64,000 nucleotides of DNA from NCBI RefSeq assembly GCF_900105075.1, contig NZ_FNSK01000003.1:204001-268000 (forward strand), read 5' to 3'. Within the stretch, counting starts at the first letter, position 1, and the number at the start of each line of letters is the position of its first letter. The notes below the pieces were generated by a model. That model did no database searches. It was given only the letters and a program-made list of their open reading frames with translations, and had not been told where the DNA came from. Of the stretch, positions 47,568-56,117 are shown one piece after another. The position numbers and the translations under genes were made by a program. Source of the stretch: Rhodobacter sp. 24-YEA-8 (GTDB lineage Bacteria; Pseudomonadota; Alphaproteobacteria; Rhodobacterales; Rhodobacteraceae).

Positions 47568-48527
47568 ATGAGCCATTCATCTGACGAAAACGAGACCCCC
47601 ACAATAATCGCCAATGCGCCCGGGCATGACAAAATCAACGTCGGAAACGATGTCAGGCAAGCGGGCAATGGGTTTGACTACCCCAGACCGCCCTTCCCCG
47701 AACAAACCCAGGACCTGCCCGGGAGTTTTCGCAAGATGCAACCTCGACCTGATCATGGTGAGGAAAGCTGGGTCGGTGCGGGACGGCTTGCAGGGAAGGT
47801 TGCGGTCATCACCGGCGCAGACAGCGGCATCGGCCGGGCCGTTGCTATTGCCTACGCACGGGAAGGCGCTGATGTGGTCCTGGCCTATCTGAGCGAGACC
47901 GGGGATGCGGAAGACACCGCACAACTGATCCGCAACAGCGGGCAGCGTTGTGTGACAATCGCTGGCGACATCGCCGACGCTGCGCATTGTCGTGCGATTG
48001 TCGGAAAGGCGGTCGCGGAATTTGGTCGGATCGACATCCTTGTGAACAACGCGGCGCATCAGGACACTTTCGATGCGCTTTCTGAAATAACAGATGAGGA
48101 ATGGGAGCGAACCTTCGCCGTCAACATCCATGCGATCTTCCGGCTGACAAAGGCCGCAGTGCCGCATATGGGACGCGGCAGTGCCATCATCAACACAGCC
48201 TCCATCAATGCCGACATGCCGAACCCGACGCTTCTCGCCTATGCGACCACCAAGGGTGCGATCCAGAATTTTACCGGCGGTCTGGCGCAGCTTCTTGCCG
48301 AACAGGGGATTAGGGTAAACTGCGTGGCGCCCGGCCCGGTATGGACTCCCCTGATACCGGCCAGCATGTCCGGTGACAAAGTGGCCAGATTTGGAGCGAA
48401 TTACCCGATGAAGCGCCCCGCACAGCCGGTTGAACTGGCTTCGGCCTTTGTCATGCTGGCTGAGCCGATGTCGAGCTATATCTCGGGCGCGACAGTGGCG
48501 GTGACCGGAGGAAAGCCGCTGATCTGA
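47568..48527 (+). CDS. SDR oxidoreductase of the GSP39/YghA type
   Basis: 319 residues. The N-terminal extension (PRPPFPEQTQDLPG ... RPDHGEESW) is characteristic of the GSP39/YghA subgroup. A Rossmann fold follows with ITGADSGIGRAVAIAYAREG, LVNNAAHQ and the catalytic Y-A-T-T-K (AYATTKGAI). Uses NAD(P)H on an unknown carbonyl. Bacillus relatives are general stress proteins, which fits this island. The 3' end overlaps the convergent HWE kinase by 52 bp. Confidence 0.88.
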   Translation: MSHSSDENETPTIIANAPGHDKINVGNDVRQAGNGFDYPRPPFPEQTQDLPGSFRKMQPRPDHGEESWVGAGRLAGKVAVITGADSGIGRAVAIAYAREGADVVLAYLSETGDAEDTAQLIRNSGQRCVTIAGDIADAAHCRAIVGKAVAEFGRIDILVNNAAHQDTFDALSEITDEEWERTFAVNIHAIFRLTKAAVPHMGRGSAIINTASINADMPNPTLLAYATTKGAIQNFTGGLAQLLAEQGIRVNCVAPGPVWTPLIPASMSGDKVARFGANYPMKRPAQPVELASAFVMLAEPMSSYISGATVAVTGGKPLI

Positions 48528-49570
48528 TCCGGCGGCGGCGCGAGGCCAGAGGATCGGAGCGTGAAAACGACCCCATCGGGCTCGAATTTCAGAACCGCTT
48601 CGCCTCTGAATTCATGCCGCAGAGCCTCCTCGATCAGCTCACGTCCAAAGCCGCTGGTTTCAGGCTCGGTCACCGGCGGACCGCCCTCTTCCCGCCAGGT
48701 CAGTTCGAACTGGCCACGCCGCTGGGTCCATTCAATCTGAACCCGCCCATCGTCATTCGACCAGGCCCCGTATTTTTGCGCATTTGTTGCGAGCTCACCG
48801 AGTGCAAGGCTCAGCGCAAAAACCTGATCAGCCTCGATCATGACCGGGCGGCCCCGCATGATCAGACGGTTTTCCGGCAGGCTGCCCGCAAGCGCATCGG
48901 CGATCAGCGTGCGGATATCGAGAGTACCATCGATATCCGCGAGAAGCGCGCGCTGTGCCTGATCAAGCTGGCAAAGGCGTCTGACCACTGCCTCCTGTGC
49001 CACTTCGGCCGAGTTGGCCTGGCGAAAAGTCAGCCGCACGATTGCGATGGCTTTCGCATAGGCATTCTTGATCCTGTGTTGCAACTCGCCGTTCAGGATA
49101 CTGCTGCGACGGGCGGTTATCACCTCACCCGTGGTCTCTATCACAGTGTTCAGGAAACCGGCGATGCTGCCGTTCTCATCGATTATCGGGCTGTAGCAGA
49201 AGGTGAACCAGCCATATTCGGGGCCATTGCCCCTCTCGATCTGCAGTTCAAAATTACGGATAAAGGTCGAGTCCCCCTGCAGGGCCTTCCTGGCTATCGG
49301 ACCGATCTCATGCCAGGCTTCGGCCCAGATCTGACTGAAGGATTGCCCGAGACATGGTGTCTTCTGACCGAGGATCGGCACGAAGGCGTCATTGTAGATC
49401 GTGATCATCTCTGGCCCCCAGCACAGACATTTGGGGAAATCTGACCGCAAAATCAGGTCAGAGGTGATGCGCAGAGCGACAGGCCAGCCTGAGCGGGGGC
49501 CAAGTGGTGTCTGGCCCCAGTCAAAATCACGAACCTGCCCGCTCATGGCCAGATTGATTCTGCGATCCAT
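48476..49570 (-). CDS. PAS-HWE sensor histidine kinase
   Basis: About 364 residues from ATG 49570 (MDRRINLAMSG). A PAS domain (about 20-155, CLCWGPEMITIYNDAF) is followed by an HWE kinase: H box LNGELQHRIKNAYAKA, N box LGELATNAQKYGAWS, WREEGG, and GFGRELIEEAL. No membrane segment, so it is a soluble sensor. The frame runs upstream to 49768 without a clear ribosome site. The candidate promoter at 49605-49630 supports the shorter form. Convergent overlap with the SDR gene. Confidence 0.85.
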   Translation of the reverse strand: MDRRINLAMSGQVRDFDWGQTPLGPRSGWPVALRITSDLILRSDFPKCLCWGPEMITIYNDAFVPILGQKTPCLGQSFSQIWAEAWHEIGPIARKALQGDSTFIRNFELQIERGNGPEYGWFTFCYSPIIDENGSIAGFLNTVIETTGEVITARRSSILNGELQHRIKNAYAKAIAIVRLTFRQANSAEVAQEAVVRRLCQLDQAQRALLADIDGTLDIRTLIADALAGSLPENRLIMRGRPVMIEADQVFALSLALGELATNAQKYGAWSNDDGRVQIEWTQRRGQFELTWREEGGPPVTEPETSGFGRELIEEALRHEFRGEAVLKFEPDGVVFTLRSSGLAPPPDQISGFPPVTATVAPEI

Positions 49571-49604
49571 AGAGGTGAACCCGCGCTTGAAGTCAGCCTT
49601 AAAT

Positions 49605-49630
49605 GTCGTTTGTGTCGAAATAATTGTTCC
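49605..49630 (-). promoter_or_regulatory. Near-match EcfG-type promoter of the HWE kinase
   Basis: Minus strand GGAAC (49630-49626), 17 bases, CGAC (49608-49605), 35 bp upstream of ATG 49570. The -10 is off consensus in its last two bases. Confidence 0.3.
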
Positions 49631-49771
49631 CTTGCGCAGATGAATCAAGATTAAAAATCGGGTCACGGTGCGGCGCTGAAAAGGCTCGCGCTGACGATTG
49701 TTCAGCGCCGCACTGCACGGGGTGGGAACTGCGGCCCGGCACGTCGTAAGCCGGACCCCGGAACGCATCTG

Positions 49772-49948
49772 TTAATCCTCGGGGGTCGGTATCGGCTTTG
49801 GATTCCTGGGCCCGGGCTTTGCTTCGCCCATGTCGTCGGGCTCTGAGCGTGCGTCTTCCATATCGGCGGGATAAGTCTCGTCATCATCGATCGATGGTTT
49901 GGCTTCACGGCGTGACAACACGCCCTTGTTGCGGGTTTTGACAGGCAT
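49772..49948 (-). CDS. Small acidic, proline-rich hypothetical protein
   Basis: 58 residues beginning MPVKTRNKGVLSRREAKPS, then a run of acidic residues (DDDETYPADMEDARSEPDD) and a Pro-rich tail (KPGPRNPKPIPTPED). Predicted disordered. AGAGAGGATCG precedes the ATG. It resembles short disordered stress-associated proteins, but I do not recognise a named family. Confidence 0.5.
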   Translation of the reverse strand: MPVKTRNKGVLSRREAKPSIDDDETYPADMEDARSEPDDMGEAKPGPRNPKPIPTPED

Positions 49949-50184
49949 GGACGATCCTCTCTCCGATGATCTGTTGTATTCGTGCCCGTAGCCGCTCCAC
50001 AGTTTCCGTTAATAGGCACGCCGGATGCACTGAACTCTGTGACCCCAAAGCCGTGTGGCGCCAGAGCGGTTCCCACGCCCGGTTGCAGCGAGGATCGGCT
50101 ACGGCTTTTCGTGGGCCGGTCTCCGCACCCGGCGGAGGCCAGCGCTACTTTTCCTGCAGCCGTCAGGGAGCGGCGACGGCGGTC

Positions 50185-50682
50185 TCAGGCGGCGGCAAGC
50201 GCGGCCTTGTTGACATAACCATCGGCAAGCTCCGTCAGGGTGCTGTCGGTGGCCTCTTCTTCGGTCAGCGTGTTTTGCAGGATCTTTGCAATCTCATCCT
50301 GTCCGAGCAGTTCGGCCCAGTTCCGCAATGTGCCGTAGCGGGCCATTTCATAATGCTCGACCGCCTGCGCCGCAGCGATCAATCCCGCATCAAGCGCCGG
50401 CGAGCCTTTAAAGCTTTCGATCACCTCTTCGCCTTCATCAAGGATCCCTTCGATTGCCGGACAGGTCTTGCCACGGGCGGGCTTACCCAGAATTTCGAAC
50501 ACCTGCTGGAGCCGCTCGACATGGATCTGGGTTTCGTCATGGTGCTTTTCAAATGCGGTTCCTAGCTCTGCCGACTGCGCCGCCCGCGCCATTTTAGGCA
50601 AGGCTTTCAGCACCTTGCGCTCGGCGTAGTAGACGTCTTTAAGAAGATCGAGGAACAGATCATCTAGTGTCTTCGCTTTCAT
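50185..50682 (-). CDS. DUF892 (YciE/YciF-like) ferritin-like protein
   Basis: About 165 residues; start at ATG 50682 (MKAKTLDDLFLD) with AGGAG upstream. The four-helix bundle shows DVYYAERKVLKALPKMA, AFEKHHDETQIHVERLQQVF and AVEHYEMARYGTLR, with Glu/His pairs of the ferritin-like metal site. YciE/YciF-type proteins accumulate under osmotic and general stress. A candidate EcfG-type promoter lies 41 bp upstream. Confidence 0.88.
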   Translation of the reverse strand: MKAKTLDDLFLDLLKDVYYAERKVLKALPKMARAAQSAELGTAFEKHHDETQIHVERLQQVFEILGKPARGKTCPAIEGILDEGEEVIESFKGSPALDAGLIAAAQAVEHYEMARYGTLRNWAELLGQDEIAKILQNTLTEEEATDSTLTELADGYVNKAALAAA

Positions 50683-50687
50683 CGGTC

Positions 50688-50837
50688 TCACTCCTGTTCA
50701 GTTTGATCGGGATCAACCTCAGGAACAGATGGCGAGACAGATTGTTCCGGCGCTTCCCCATCATCCGCAACTGGTGGCGGAGGATTGCCGTTCAGATGGA
50801 TCACCGTACTTTCGCCGCTGCGCAGATTTATCCTCAT
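50688..50837 (-). CDS. Possible small protein
   Basis: 49 codons from ATG 50837 (MRINLRSGESTVIHLNG) ending in an acidic, Pro/Glu-rich tail. The frame runs on upstream to 50978 without a ribosome site. It overlaps the promoter-like element of the DUF892 gene, which weakens the call. Confidence 0.35.
   Translation of the reverse strand: MRINLRSGESTVIHLNGNPPPPVADDGEAPEQSVSPSVPEVDPDQTEQE
50724..50748 (-). promoter_or_regulatory. Near-match EcfG-type promoter of the DUF892 gene
   Basis: Minus strand GGAAC (50748-50744), 16 bases, TGTT (50727-50724). The same segment reads GGAAC-N16-TGTT on the plus strand, so it is a palindromic pair. Confidence 0.4.
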
Positions 50838-50904
50838 GGCGCCGCCGTGAGGTTCGCGCGGCAGTATCCCGCAAGGCGAGTTACGGCCCATGCTGTCCTT
50901 TATG

Positions 50905-50929
50905 GGAACATTGCGGCCTCTGTTCCGAT
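50905..50929 (+). promoter_or_regulatory. Near-match EcfG-type promoter of the TM protein
   Basis: GGAAC (50905-50909), 16 bases, CGAT (50926-50929), 36 bp before ATG 50966; third -10 base differs. Confidence 0.4.
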
Positions 50930-50965
50930 TGTAACGCCAGAGATCTGAACAGGAAGGAGAAGGCC

Positions 50966-51280
50966 ATGTCCGCGCCACATACCAATCTCGAGAAGCAAAG
51001 AAAGCGTCACTGGGCTCCGCTGCTGGGGATCGCTGCCGCCACTCTGTTTGGTGTCCTGCTTATCGTATACTGGATCGCCGAAGAGGTTGTCGAAGCCGAT
51101 CCGGAAACCCCTGCCGGAATCGAGTCCGGAACGGTAAACGAGCCAGCGCAGTCGGCTATACCTGCCGAGGCCATCGAGCCAGGCGCTCAGCCGGGGGAGA
51201 CCGGAAGCACGGTGAACCCGCCGACCACCCGCGAAAGCCCGCCCCTGCCCAATGCACCCGAAGAGCTGACAACCGAATAG
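50966..51280 (+). CDS. Small single-pass membrane protein
   Basis: 104 residues. The basic N-terminus (EKQRKRHW) precedes one membrane helix (PLLGIAAATLFGVLLIVYWI, residues 18-37), then an acidic, Pro/Glu-rich tail predicted disordered and periplasmic. GAAGGAGA precedes the ATG. Family unknown. Confidence 0.65.
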   Translation: MSAPHTNLEKQRKRHWAPLLGIAAATLFGVLLIVYWIAEEVVEADPETPAGIESGTVNEPAQSAIPAEAIEPGAQPGETGSTVNPPTTRESPPLPNAPEELTTE

Positions 51281-51471
51281 TCATCGCCCGGGCCTGTGGG
51301 AAGGTGCTGCATCATGTCGGCCAGAGATTTTCGGCGGAATCTTCGATCCCTAAGGGCACCCGGCTGAAGCTGACACACCCGTGTATCGAAGTCTGCGGCC
51401 TGCTTCTCAGCGGGCCGCAGTGCAAAGCAGTGAAGAGCAGATGGGCGTCAGGCGCCTTTTATGCGTGTCGT

Positions 51472-52233
51472 TCAGCTATCAACCCCACTGGCGCTCGTCG
51501 CGCCTGTTTCATCACCGGTGTCACGAATACGAAGGTTGTTCTGGACATGCCTTATCCCTGAACATTGCTCGACGGTGTCTTCTGCGGCGCGTTTCGCATA
51601 TCGCGAGGATACCTGCCCGCTGAGGGTGACTTCTCCATTCGCAACATCAACGGAAATGCCACGCGCATCCACGGCATCCGCGTCGGCCAGCCGATCGCAG
51701 ACATCATCCCGGATCCGCTCATCGCTGCGCTTGTAATCCTTGGGGCCATGACCGCGAAATCCCCTCTCTGCCGGCTCATCCCGGCCCTGCCCCTGGAACG
51801 CAGAATAGATTCCGGGATCATAGCTTCGGGGAGGAAAGCCGGCGACATAGGGGGGATAACCGGCGCTTTCCCGGAAGCTGCCCGCAGCCTCCCGATCACG
51901 GCGTGCCTCATCACGCCAGTTCCGGCCATCCTCATCGTATCTGCGTTCGTGACGGGCGAAGCCGAAGGCGTGGCCGTAATCCTGCTGACCGTAATCCTGG
52001 CTCCCGTAGTCATCATGCGCCCTGCCGGGCGCCCGAACATAATCACGCCGGTCCTGATCCCATTGCGAACCGGCGCGAAAACGGGTCTCGGCCGCATCTT
52101 CACGTACATGTGGCTGATCATATGCGCGGGGCCGCCAGGGCGTCGTGTGCTCATCGCGGCCGCCACCGTCTCTCTCATAGCGGGCCCGGTTGCGCTGATC
52201 GTCCTGGCTCTCATCATAGCGCCGATTTGCCAT
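51472..52233 (-). CDS. BON domain protein 2 (long disordered N-terminus)
   Basis: 253 residues. The first 150 are rich in Arg, Asp, Tyr and Gln (for example DYGSQDYGQQDYGHAFGFAR) and look disordered. Then RGHGPKDYKRSDERIRDDVC opens a BON domain ending VQNNLRI near 240. The BON core is collinear with BON protein 1 at 40 kb (KDYKRSDERIRDDVCDRL against KNYVRSDGRICEDVCERL), so they are paralogues. AGGAGGAATG precedes the ATG. A GGAAC-N16-GGTT element lies 83 bp upstream. Confidence 0.82.
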   Translation of the reverse strand: MANRRYDESQDDQRNRARYERDGGGRDEHTTPWRPRAYDQPHVREDAAETRFRAGSQWDQDRRDYVRAPGRAHDDYGSQDYGQQDYGHAFGFARHERRYDEDGRNWRDEARRDREAAGSFRESAGYPPYVAGFPPRSYDPGIYSAFQGQGRDEPAERGFRGHGPKDYKRSDERIRDDVCDRLADADAVDARGISVDVANGEVTLSGQVSSRYAKRAAEDTVEQCSGIRHVQNNLRIRDTGDETGATSASGVDS

Positions 52234-52315
52234 TCGTCATTCCTCCTGTGTTGTGCGGCACTGGGCCGGTTTCTGAGGCCTTTGCGCAGATGGCGATCTC
52301 TGCGCGCATCCGATG

Positions 52316-52340
52316 AACCTCAGGGCTTGCGATTTGTTCC
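52316..52340 (-). promoter_or_regulatory. EcfG-type promoter of BON gene 2
   Basis: Minus strand GGAAC (52340-52336), 16 bases, GGTT (52319-52316), in the gap between sodC and the BON gene. Confidence 0.6.
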
Positions 52341-52355
52341 TGTCCGGAGCGCGGC

Positions 52356-52886
52356 CTATTCGATAACCGCACAGGCCAGGCGGTCGCCTGCATTTCCACT
52401 GGGTTGACTGCGGTGATCATCGGCGCCGGCATGCACCATGAGCGCCCGCCCCCTGATCGAGTTTTCACCAGCGCCAAGAGACACATACGGGTTGAAAACC
52501 TGCACCCGGGCGACGCCGTCTGCATCGGTATGGATATTCGGCATATCCCCCGCATGAGGGCCTGTTTCCGACAACACACCATGCGCCAGATTGGTGGGAT
52601 TGAAATGGCCGCCGGCGGATTCATGGGCGCTGTGGGGATCGCATGTGCCGGTCTCATGCACATGAAACCCCAGCCAGGCATTGGCGGGAAGGCCGCCAAG
52701 GTCGAGGTCGATCAGAACGCCGCCCCTGGTGCCGGTGAGGGTCGCAGTGCCGGTCTCTGTGCCCTCGGTGTTGATAAATGCCGCACGGCTTTCTTCGGCC
52801 TTCGTTTGCGGGGCTTCTGTCTGAGCGAATACTGCCAGCGGCAGAGCAAAAGCCGTGCAAAGCAGAGTGAGGGCAATGGGTTTCAT
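52356..52886 (-). CDS. sodC: Periplasmic Cu-Zn superoxide dismutase
   Basis: 176 residues from ATG 52886 (MKPIALTLL, GGAGGAACG upstream). Signal peptide to about residue 21, then the SodC fold with GFHVHETGTC (Cu ligands), SAHESAGGHFNP, NIHTDADGVA and HAGADDHRSQPSGNAGDRLA. It dismutates superoxide in the periplasm. The GGAAC-N16-GGTT element 29 bp upstream suggests general-stress control. Confidence 0.93.
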   Translation of the reverse strand: MKPIALTLLCTAFALPLAVFAQTEAPQTKAEESRAAFINTEGTETGTATLTGTRGGVLIDLDLGGLPANAWLGFHVHETGTCDPHSAHESAGGHFNPTNLAHGVLSETGPHAGDMPNIHTDADGVARVQVFNPYVSLGAGENSIRGRALMVHAGADDHRSQPSGNAGDRLACAVIE

Positions 52887-52914
52887 AGGACGTTCCTCCA
52901 TGTGACAGAGAAGC

Positions 52915-52939
52915 AACCTGCCGCCAGTGAGGTTGTTCC
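52915..52939 (-). promoter_or_regulatory. EcfG-type promoter of sodC
   Basis: Minus strand GGAAC (52939-52935), 16 bases, GGTT (52918-52915), 29 bp before the sodC ATG. Confidence 0.65.
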
Positions 52940-52947
52940 CTCACCGG

Positions 52948-54333
52948 TCAGTCTGAGATGGCTGCATCCTCCTGAGGCGCGGCGGGCCGCTCATTTGCGC
53001 GGATATCCGCAACCTCGGCGGCAGTTACCGGTCCGGCCTCGTTGCCCCATGCCTGCCTCAGAAAGCTGGTCAGGGCGGCGATGTCGTCATCACTCAACCG
53101 CGCGTCATAGCCCTGCATCACCAAAGGCATCGGTCGCTGCGCCGTTCCCTCCATCGTGGCACCCCAGAGGATGATCGAGACCAGAGGGGTGATCTCATCG
53201 GACAGCACCAGCGTATTGCCCTGAAGCGCGGGGAAGATTTCCGGCGAGCCGCGCCCGGTGACAAAATGGCATTGGGCGCAATTGTCCATGAAGACCCTCG
53301 CGCCGAGAGGCATATCGGGGGTGGCTTCGGTGAGCATCAGCGCTGTGGCCTCGCCGCGCGTGTCTGCCTCAGGGGCCGGTAAGGAAAGTGGCCCCTGAGG
53401 CACTGCCATCTCGGGCGGGTCATGCGGCTGGCCGTCCAGCGCTTTCAGAAAGCGCGCCATGGCGATGATATCCTCATCCGTCAGATATTGCAGGGAATGC
53501 TCAACCACGAGGCCCATCTCGCCATTCGCGGCAGAGGCGAAATTGCGCCCGGTGGCAAGGAAGGCTGTCAGCTCGTCCATCGGCCAGTCGCGGATCACAC
53601 TTCCCGGACCGCGCAAGGCGGGGGCTTCCTGCCCATCGATATAGCCGCCAGTCAGGAAGGCTGGCTCATCCGCCGTGATCCCGTCCTGTCCCATATAGAC
53701 CGTGCGGGGGCTGTGGCAGGCCGCGCAGTGCCCAGGTCCTTCGACCAGATACTGGCCACGGTCCAGTTCCGGCGCACCCATCATGCCGGTGAAACCGCTC
53801 TCATGGTTCAGGGTCAGCCAGTTCAGCGCGCGGATACCCCAACGCTGGTTGAAGGGGAATGGCAGCTCTGGCTCGGGCACGTCGTTGCGGACCGGCTCCA
53901 CCTCTTCCATGAAATAGCTGTAGAGCGCGCGGATGTCGTGTTCCGTCAGAAGCCTGTAATTCTCATTGGGCATGGCGGGGTAAAGATGGCTGCCATCGGC
54001 GCTCAGCCCATCGACCAGCGCGCCCCGGAACTGATCGAGCGTCCAGCCGCCAATCCCGGTTTCAGGATCCGGTGTGATGTTCGCAGTGTAGATCGTGCCA
54101 AGCGGGCTGTGGATCGGCCGCCCGCCCGCGAAATCCGCACCATCCTCAGTCGTATGGCAGGCCATGCAATCGCCCGCCCGCATGGCGTATTCGCCCTCCC
54201 CCGGTTCAGGAGCCCAATCTTCAGGCAAAGCCTCGGAGGCGGGTGAGCGGCTGACGGGGATCCATATGATCGCCGCGACGCCAAGCATGCCGACCACTGC
54301 GAAGGCCACGAATAGGCGAAGGACGGTTTTCAT
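52948..54333 (-). CDS. Tri-haem cytochrome c subunit of a membrane dehydrogenase
   Basis: About 461 residues from ATG 54333 (MKTVLRLFVAF). An N-terminal membrane anchor or signal helix is followed by three haem c sites: CMACH, CAACH and CAQCH (about residues 54, 204 and 347). This matches the cytochrome subunit of gluconate/alcohol/fructose-type dehydrogenases, passing electrons from the flavin subunit to ubiquinone. It is the third gene of the operon, 11 bp after the flavoprotein gene. Confidence 0.9.
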   Translation of the reverse strand: MKTVLRLFVAFAVVGMLGVAAIIWIPVSRSPASEALPEDWAPEPGEGEYAMRAGDCMACHTTEDGADFAGGRPIHSPLGTIYTANITPDPETGIGGWTLDQFRGALVDGLSADGSHLYPAMPNENYRLLTEHDIRALYSYFMEEVEPVRNDVPEPELPFPFNQRWGIRALNWLTLNHESGFTGMMGAPELDRGQYLVEGPGHCAACHSPRTVYMGQDGITADEPAFLTGGYIDGQEAPALRGPGSVIRDWPMDELTAFLATGRNFASAANGEMGLVVEHSLQYLTDEDIIAMARFLKALDGQPHDPPEMAVPQGPLSLPAPEADTRGEATALMLTEATPDMPLGARVFMDNCAQCHFVTGRGSPEIFPALQGNTLVLSDEITPLVSIILWGATMEGTAQRPMPLVMQGYDARLSDDDIAALTSFLRQAWGNEAGPVTAAEVADIRANERPAAPQEDAAISD

Positions 54334-54344
54334 CTCATCCCCCC

Positions 54345-56114
54345 TCAGACCAGCGGACCGGGATTGCGCAGATAATGGCGCCGGATCGCATCCGCCGCCC
54401 AATAGGCAAGCCCGCCGACCAGACCGGTCGGGTTGTATTGGGTGTTCTGCACGAAAGCCCCCGCCCCGGTCACAAAGACATTGTGCTTGTCCCAGGCCTG
54501 GAGATAGCGGTTCAGCGGACCGCTCTCGGGCGTGTCCGACAGGATCGCCCCGCCGGTGTTATGTGTGGTCTGATAGGGCCGCACGTCATAACGGCTGTCG
54601 AAATCCTTGTAGCTGGATTTCATCAGGTCGGGCTGCATCGAGCGCGCCAGATCCTCGATCTTCTGCTGCAAAAAGGCATTCAGCCGCAGCTCATTCGGGT
54701 GCCAGTCAAAGGTGATCCGCATCAGGGGGCGGCCATGGCGATCCTTATAGGTCGGGTCCAAATCGCAATAATGCCCGCGGTAAGACATCACCGAGGCATG
54801 ATGCGAGATGCTCATCTCATGCCCATACCATTCAGCGATGGCCGATTTCCAACCGCCCCCCCATTCCGGCGTATCCTCGGGCAGTGGCATCGAGCGGATC
54901 GGCTGGCCATTGGTCTGGGCGGAAGAGATATAGGCGCCGCCGATGAACCCTTCGACCCCGAAATCAATCGCATTCATGCCGAAATCATCAATGCACATGC
55001 CATTGATGCCGGCACCGACAAAGGGGTTGAAATGCTCGTCTTTGAAGAACATCGAGGTCGAGCCGGTGATCTGATAGCCGTAATTCCTGCCCGTCACGCC
55101 TTCGCCCGTGGCCGGGTCATAGGGCTGGCCGATGCCCGAGATCAGCATCAGCCTGACATTTTCGATCTGATATGCGGCGAGGATGACGATATCGGCGGGC
55201 TGGAACACCTCTTCGCCGCTGTCCTCGTCAAAGTATGTCACGCCGGTTGCGGTCTGGCCGTCAGGAGCCATCTCGACGCGCAAGACCTCGGCCCCGGTGC
55301 GGTAGCTGAAATTCGGTTTGCGGAAGAGCGCGGCGAGGATCGTCGTCTGAGGTGATGATTTCGAGTATTGGTAACAGCCGTAGCGCTCACAAAAGCCGCA
55401 AAAATTGCAGGCCCCCATCTGCATCCCGTATTCGTTGACATATGAGGTGGAGGCATTGCCGCCGGGGCGCGGAAACGGGTGATAGCCCATGGCACGCGCG
55501 GCCTCGGCGAATTTCGCGCCATTATATGTCTCGGGCAAAGCCGGCATCGGATAGTCGCGCGACCGCCAGCCCTCGAACGGATTGCCGCCTTCGCGGATCT
55601 CGCCATTCACATTGCCGGCGTTCCCGGAAATACCTGCCACATATTCGAAACGATCAAAAAACGGCTCCAGCTCGTCATAGGTGACGGGGTAGTCGCCAAC
55701 GGTCATATCCTCGGGGATGATGCCGTCGCCCCAGCGATCAGCGATATAGCTGCGAAGTCCCATTTCGACCGGCTGCGGCCGCCAGTTCTGACCGTTCCAA
55801 TGCACGCCCGAGCCGCCGACACCATTCCCGAGCAGAAACGAGCCCCATTTGCGCATTGGCAGCGCGGTTTCATTCAGGTCGCGGCGGATGGTGATCGTGG
55901 ATTGCGAGGGGCGCTGCATCATCTTGTGACGCTCGCCCTGCGCCAGTTCGTCGATCATCCCGGGATATTTCATTTCCGGCACGGTGCGGCGGTCGGGGCC
56001 GCGCTCCAGCGCCACAATCTCCAACCCCTCCTGGACCAGTTCCATCCCCATGATTGCGCCCGTCCACCCAAGGCCGACAATCACCACATCCTTTTTCGGG
56101 TCCTGCCTCGCCAT
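54345..56114 (-). CDS. GMC-family flavoprotein dehydrogenase subunit (gluconate-2-dehydrogenase-like)
   Basis: 589 residues. FAD-binding VVIVGLGWTGAIMGMEL at the N-terminus, GSGVHWNG near 113, a Cys-rich segment GACNFCGFCERYGC near 240 that may hold an Fe-S cluster, and the C-terminal GMC pattern HNTGGAILSD ... VTGAGAFVQNTQYNPTG. Similar subunits oxidise gluconate, sorbitol or fructose in the periplasm. The exact sugar is unknown. It lies between subunit 3 (3-bp gap) and the cytochrome. Confidence 0.88.
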   Translation of the reverse strand: MARQDPKKDVVIVGLGWTGAIMGMELVQEGLEIVALERGPDRRTVPEMKYPGMIDELAQGERHKMMQRPSQSTITIRRDLNETALPMRKWGSFLLGNGVGGSGVHWNGQNWRPQPVEMGLRSYIADRWGDGIIPEDMTVGDYPVTYDELEPFFDRFEYVAGISGNAGNVNGEIREGGNPFEGWRSRDYPMPALPETYNGAKFAEAARAMGYHPFPRPGGNASTSYVNEYGMQMGACNFCGFCERYGCYQYSKSSPQTTILAALFRKPNFSYRTGAEVLRVEMAPDGQTATGVTYFDEDSGEEVFQPADIVILAAYQIENVRLMLISGIGQPYDPATGEGVTGRNYGYQITGSTSMFFKDEHFNPFVGAGINGMCIDDFGMNAIDFGVEGFIGGAYISSAQTNGQPIRSMPLPEDTPEWGGGWKSAIAEWYGHEMSISHHASVMSYRGHYCDLDPTYKDRHGRPLMRITFDWHPNELRLNAFLQQKIEDLARSMQPDLMKSSYKDFDSRYDVRPYQTTHNTGGAILSDTPESGPLNRYLQAWDKHNVFVTGAGAFVQNTQYNPTGLVGGLAYWAADAIRRHYLRNPGPLV

Positions 56115-56117
56115 AAC

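Noticed and set aside
49702..50076. 124-codon minus-strand frame.
   Set aside because: Overlaps a better 58-codon gene in another frame (49772-49948) with plausible composition and start.
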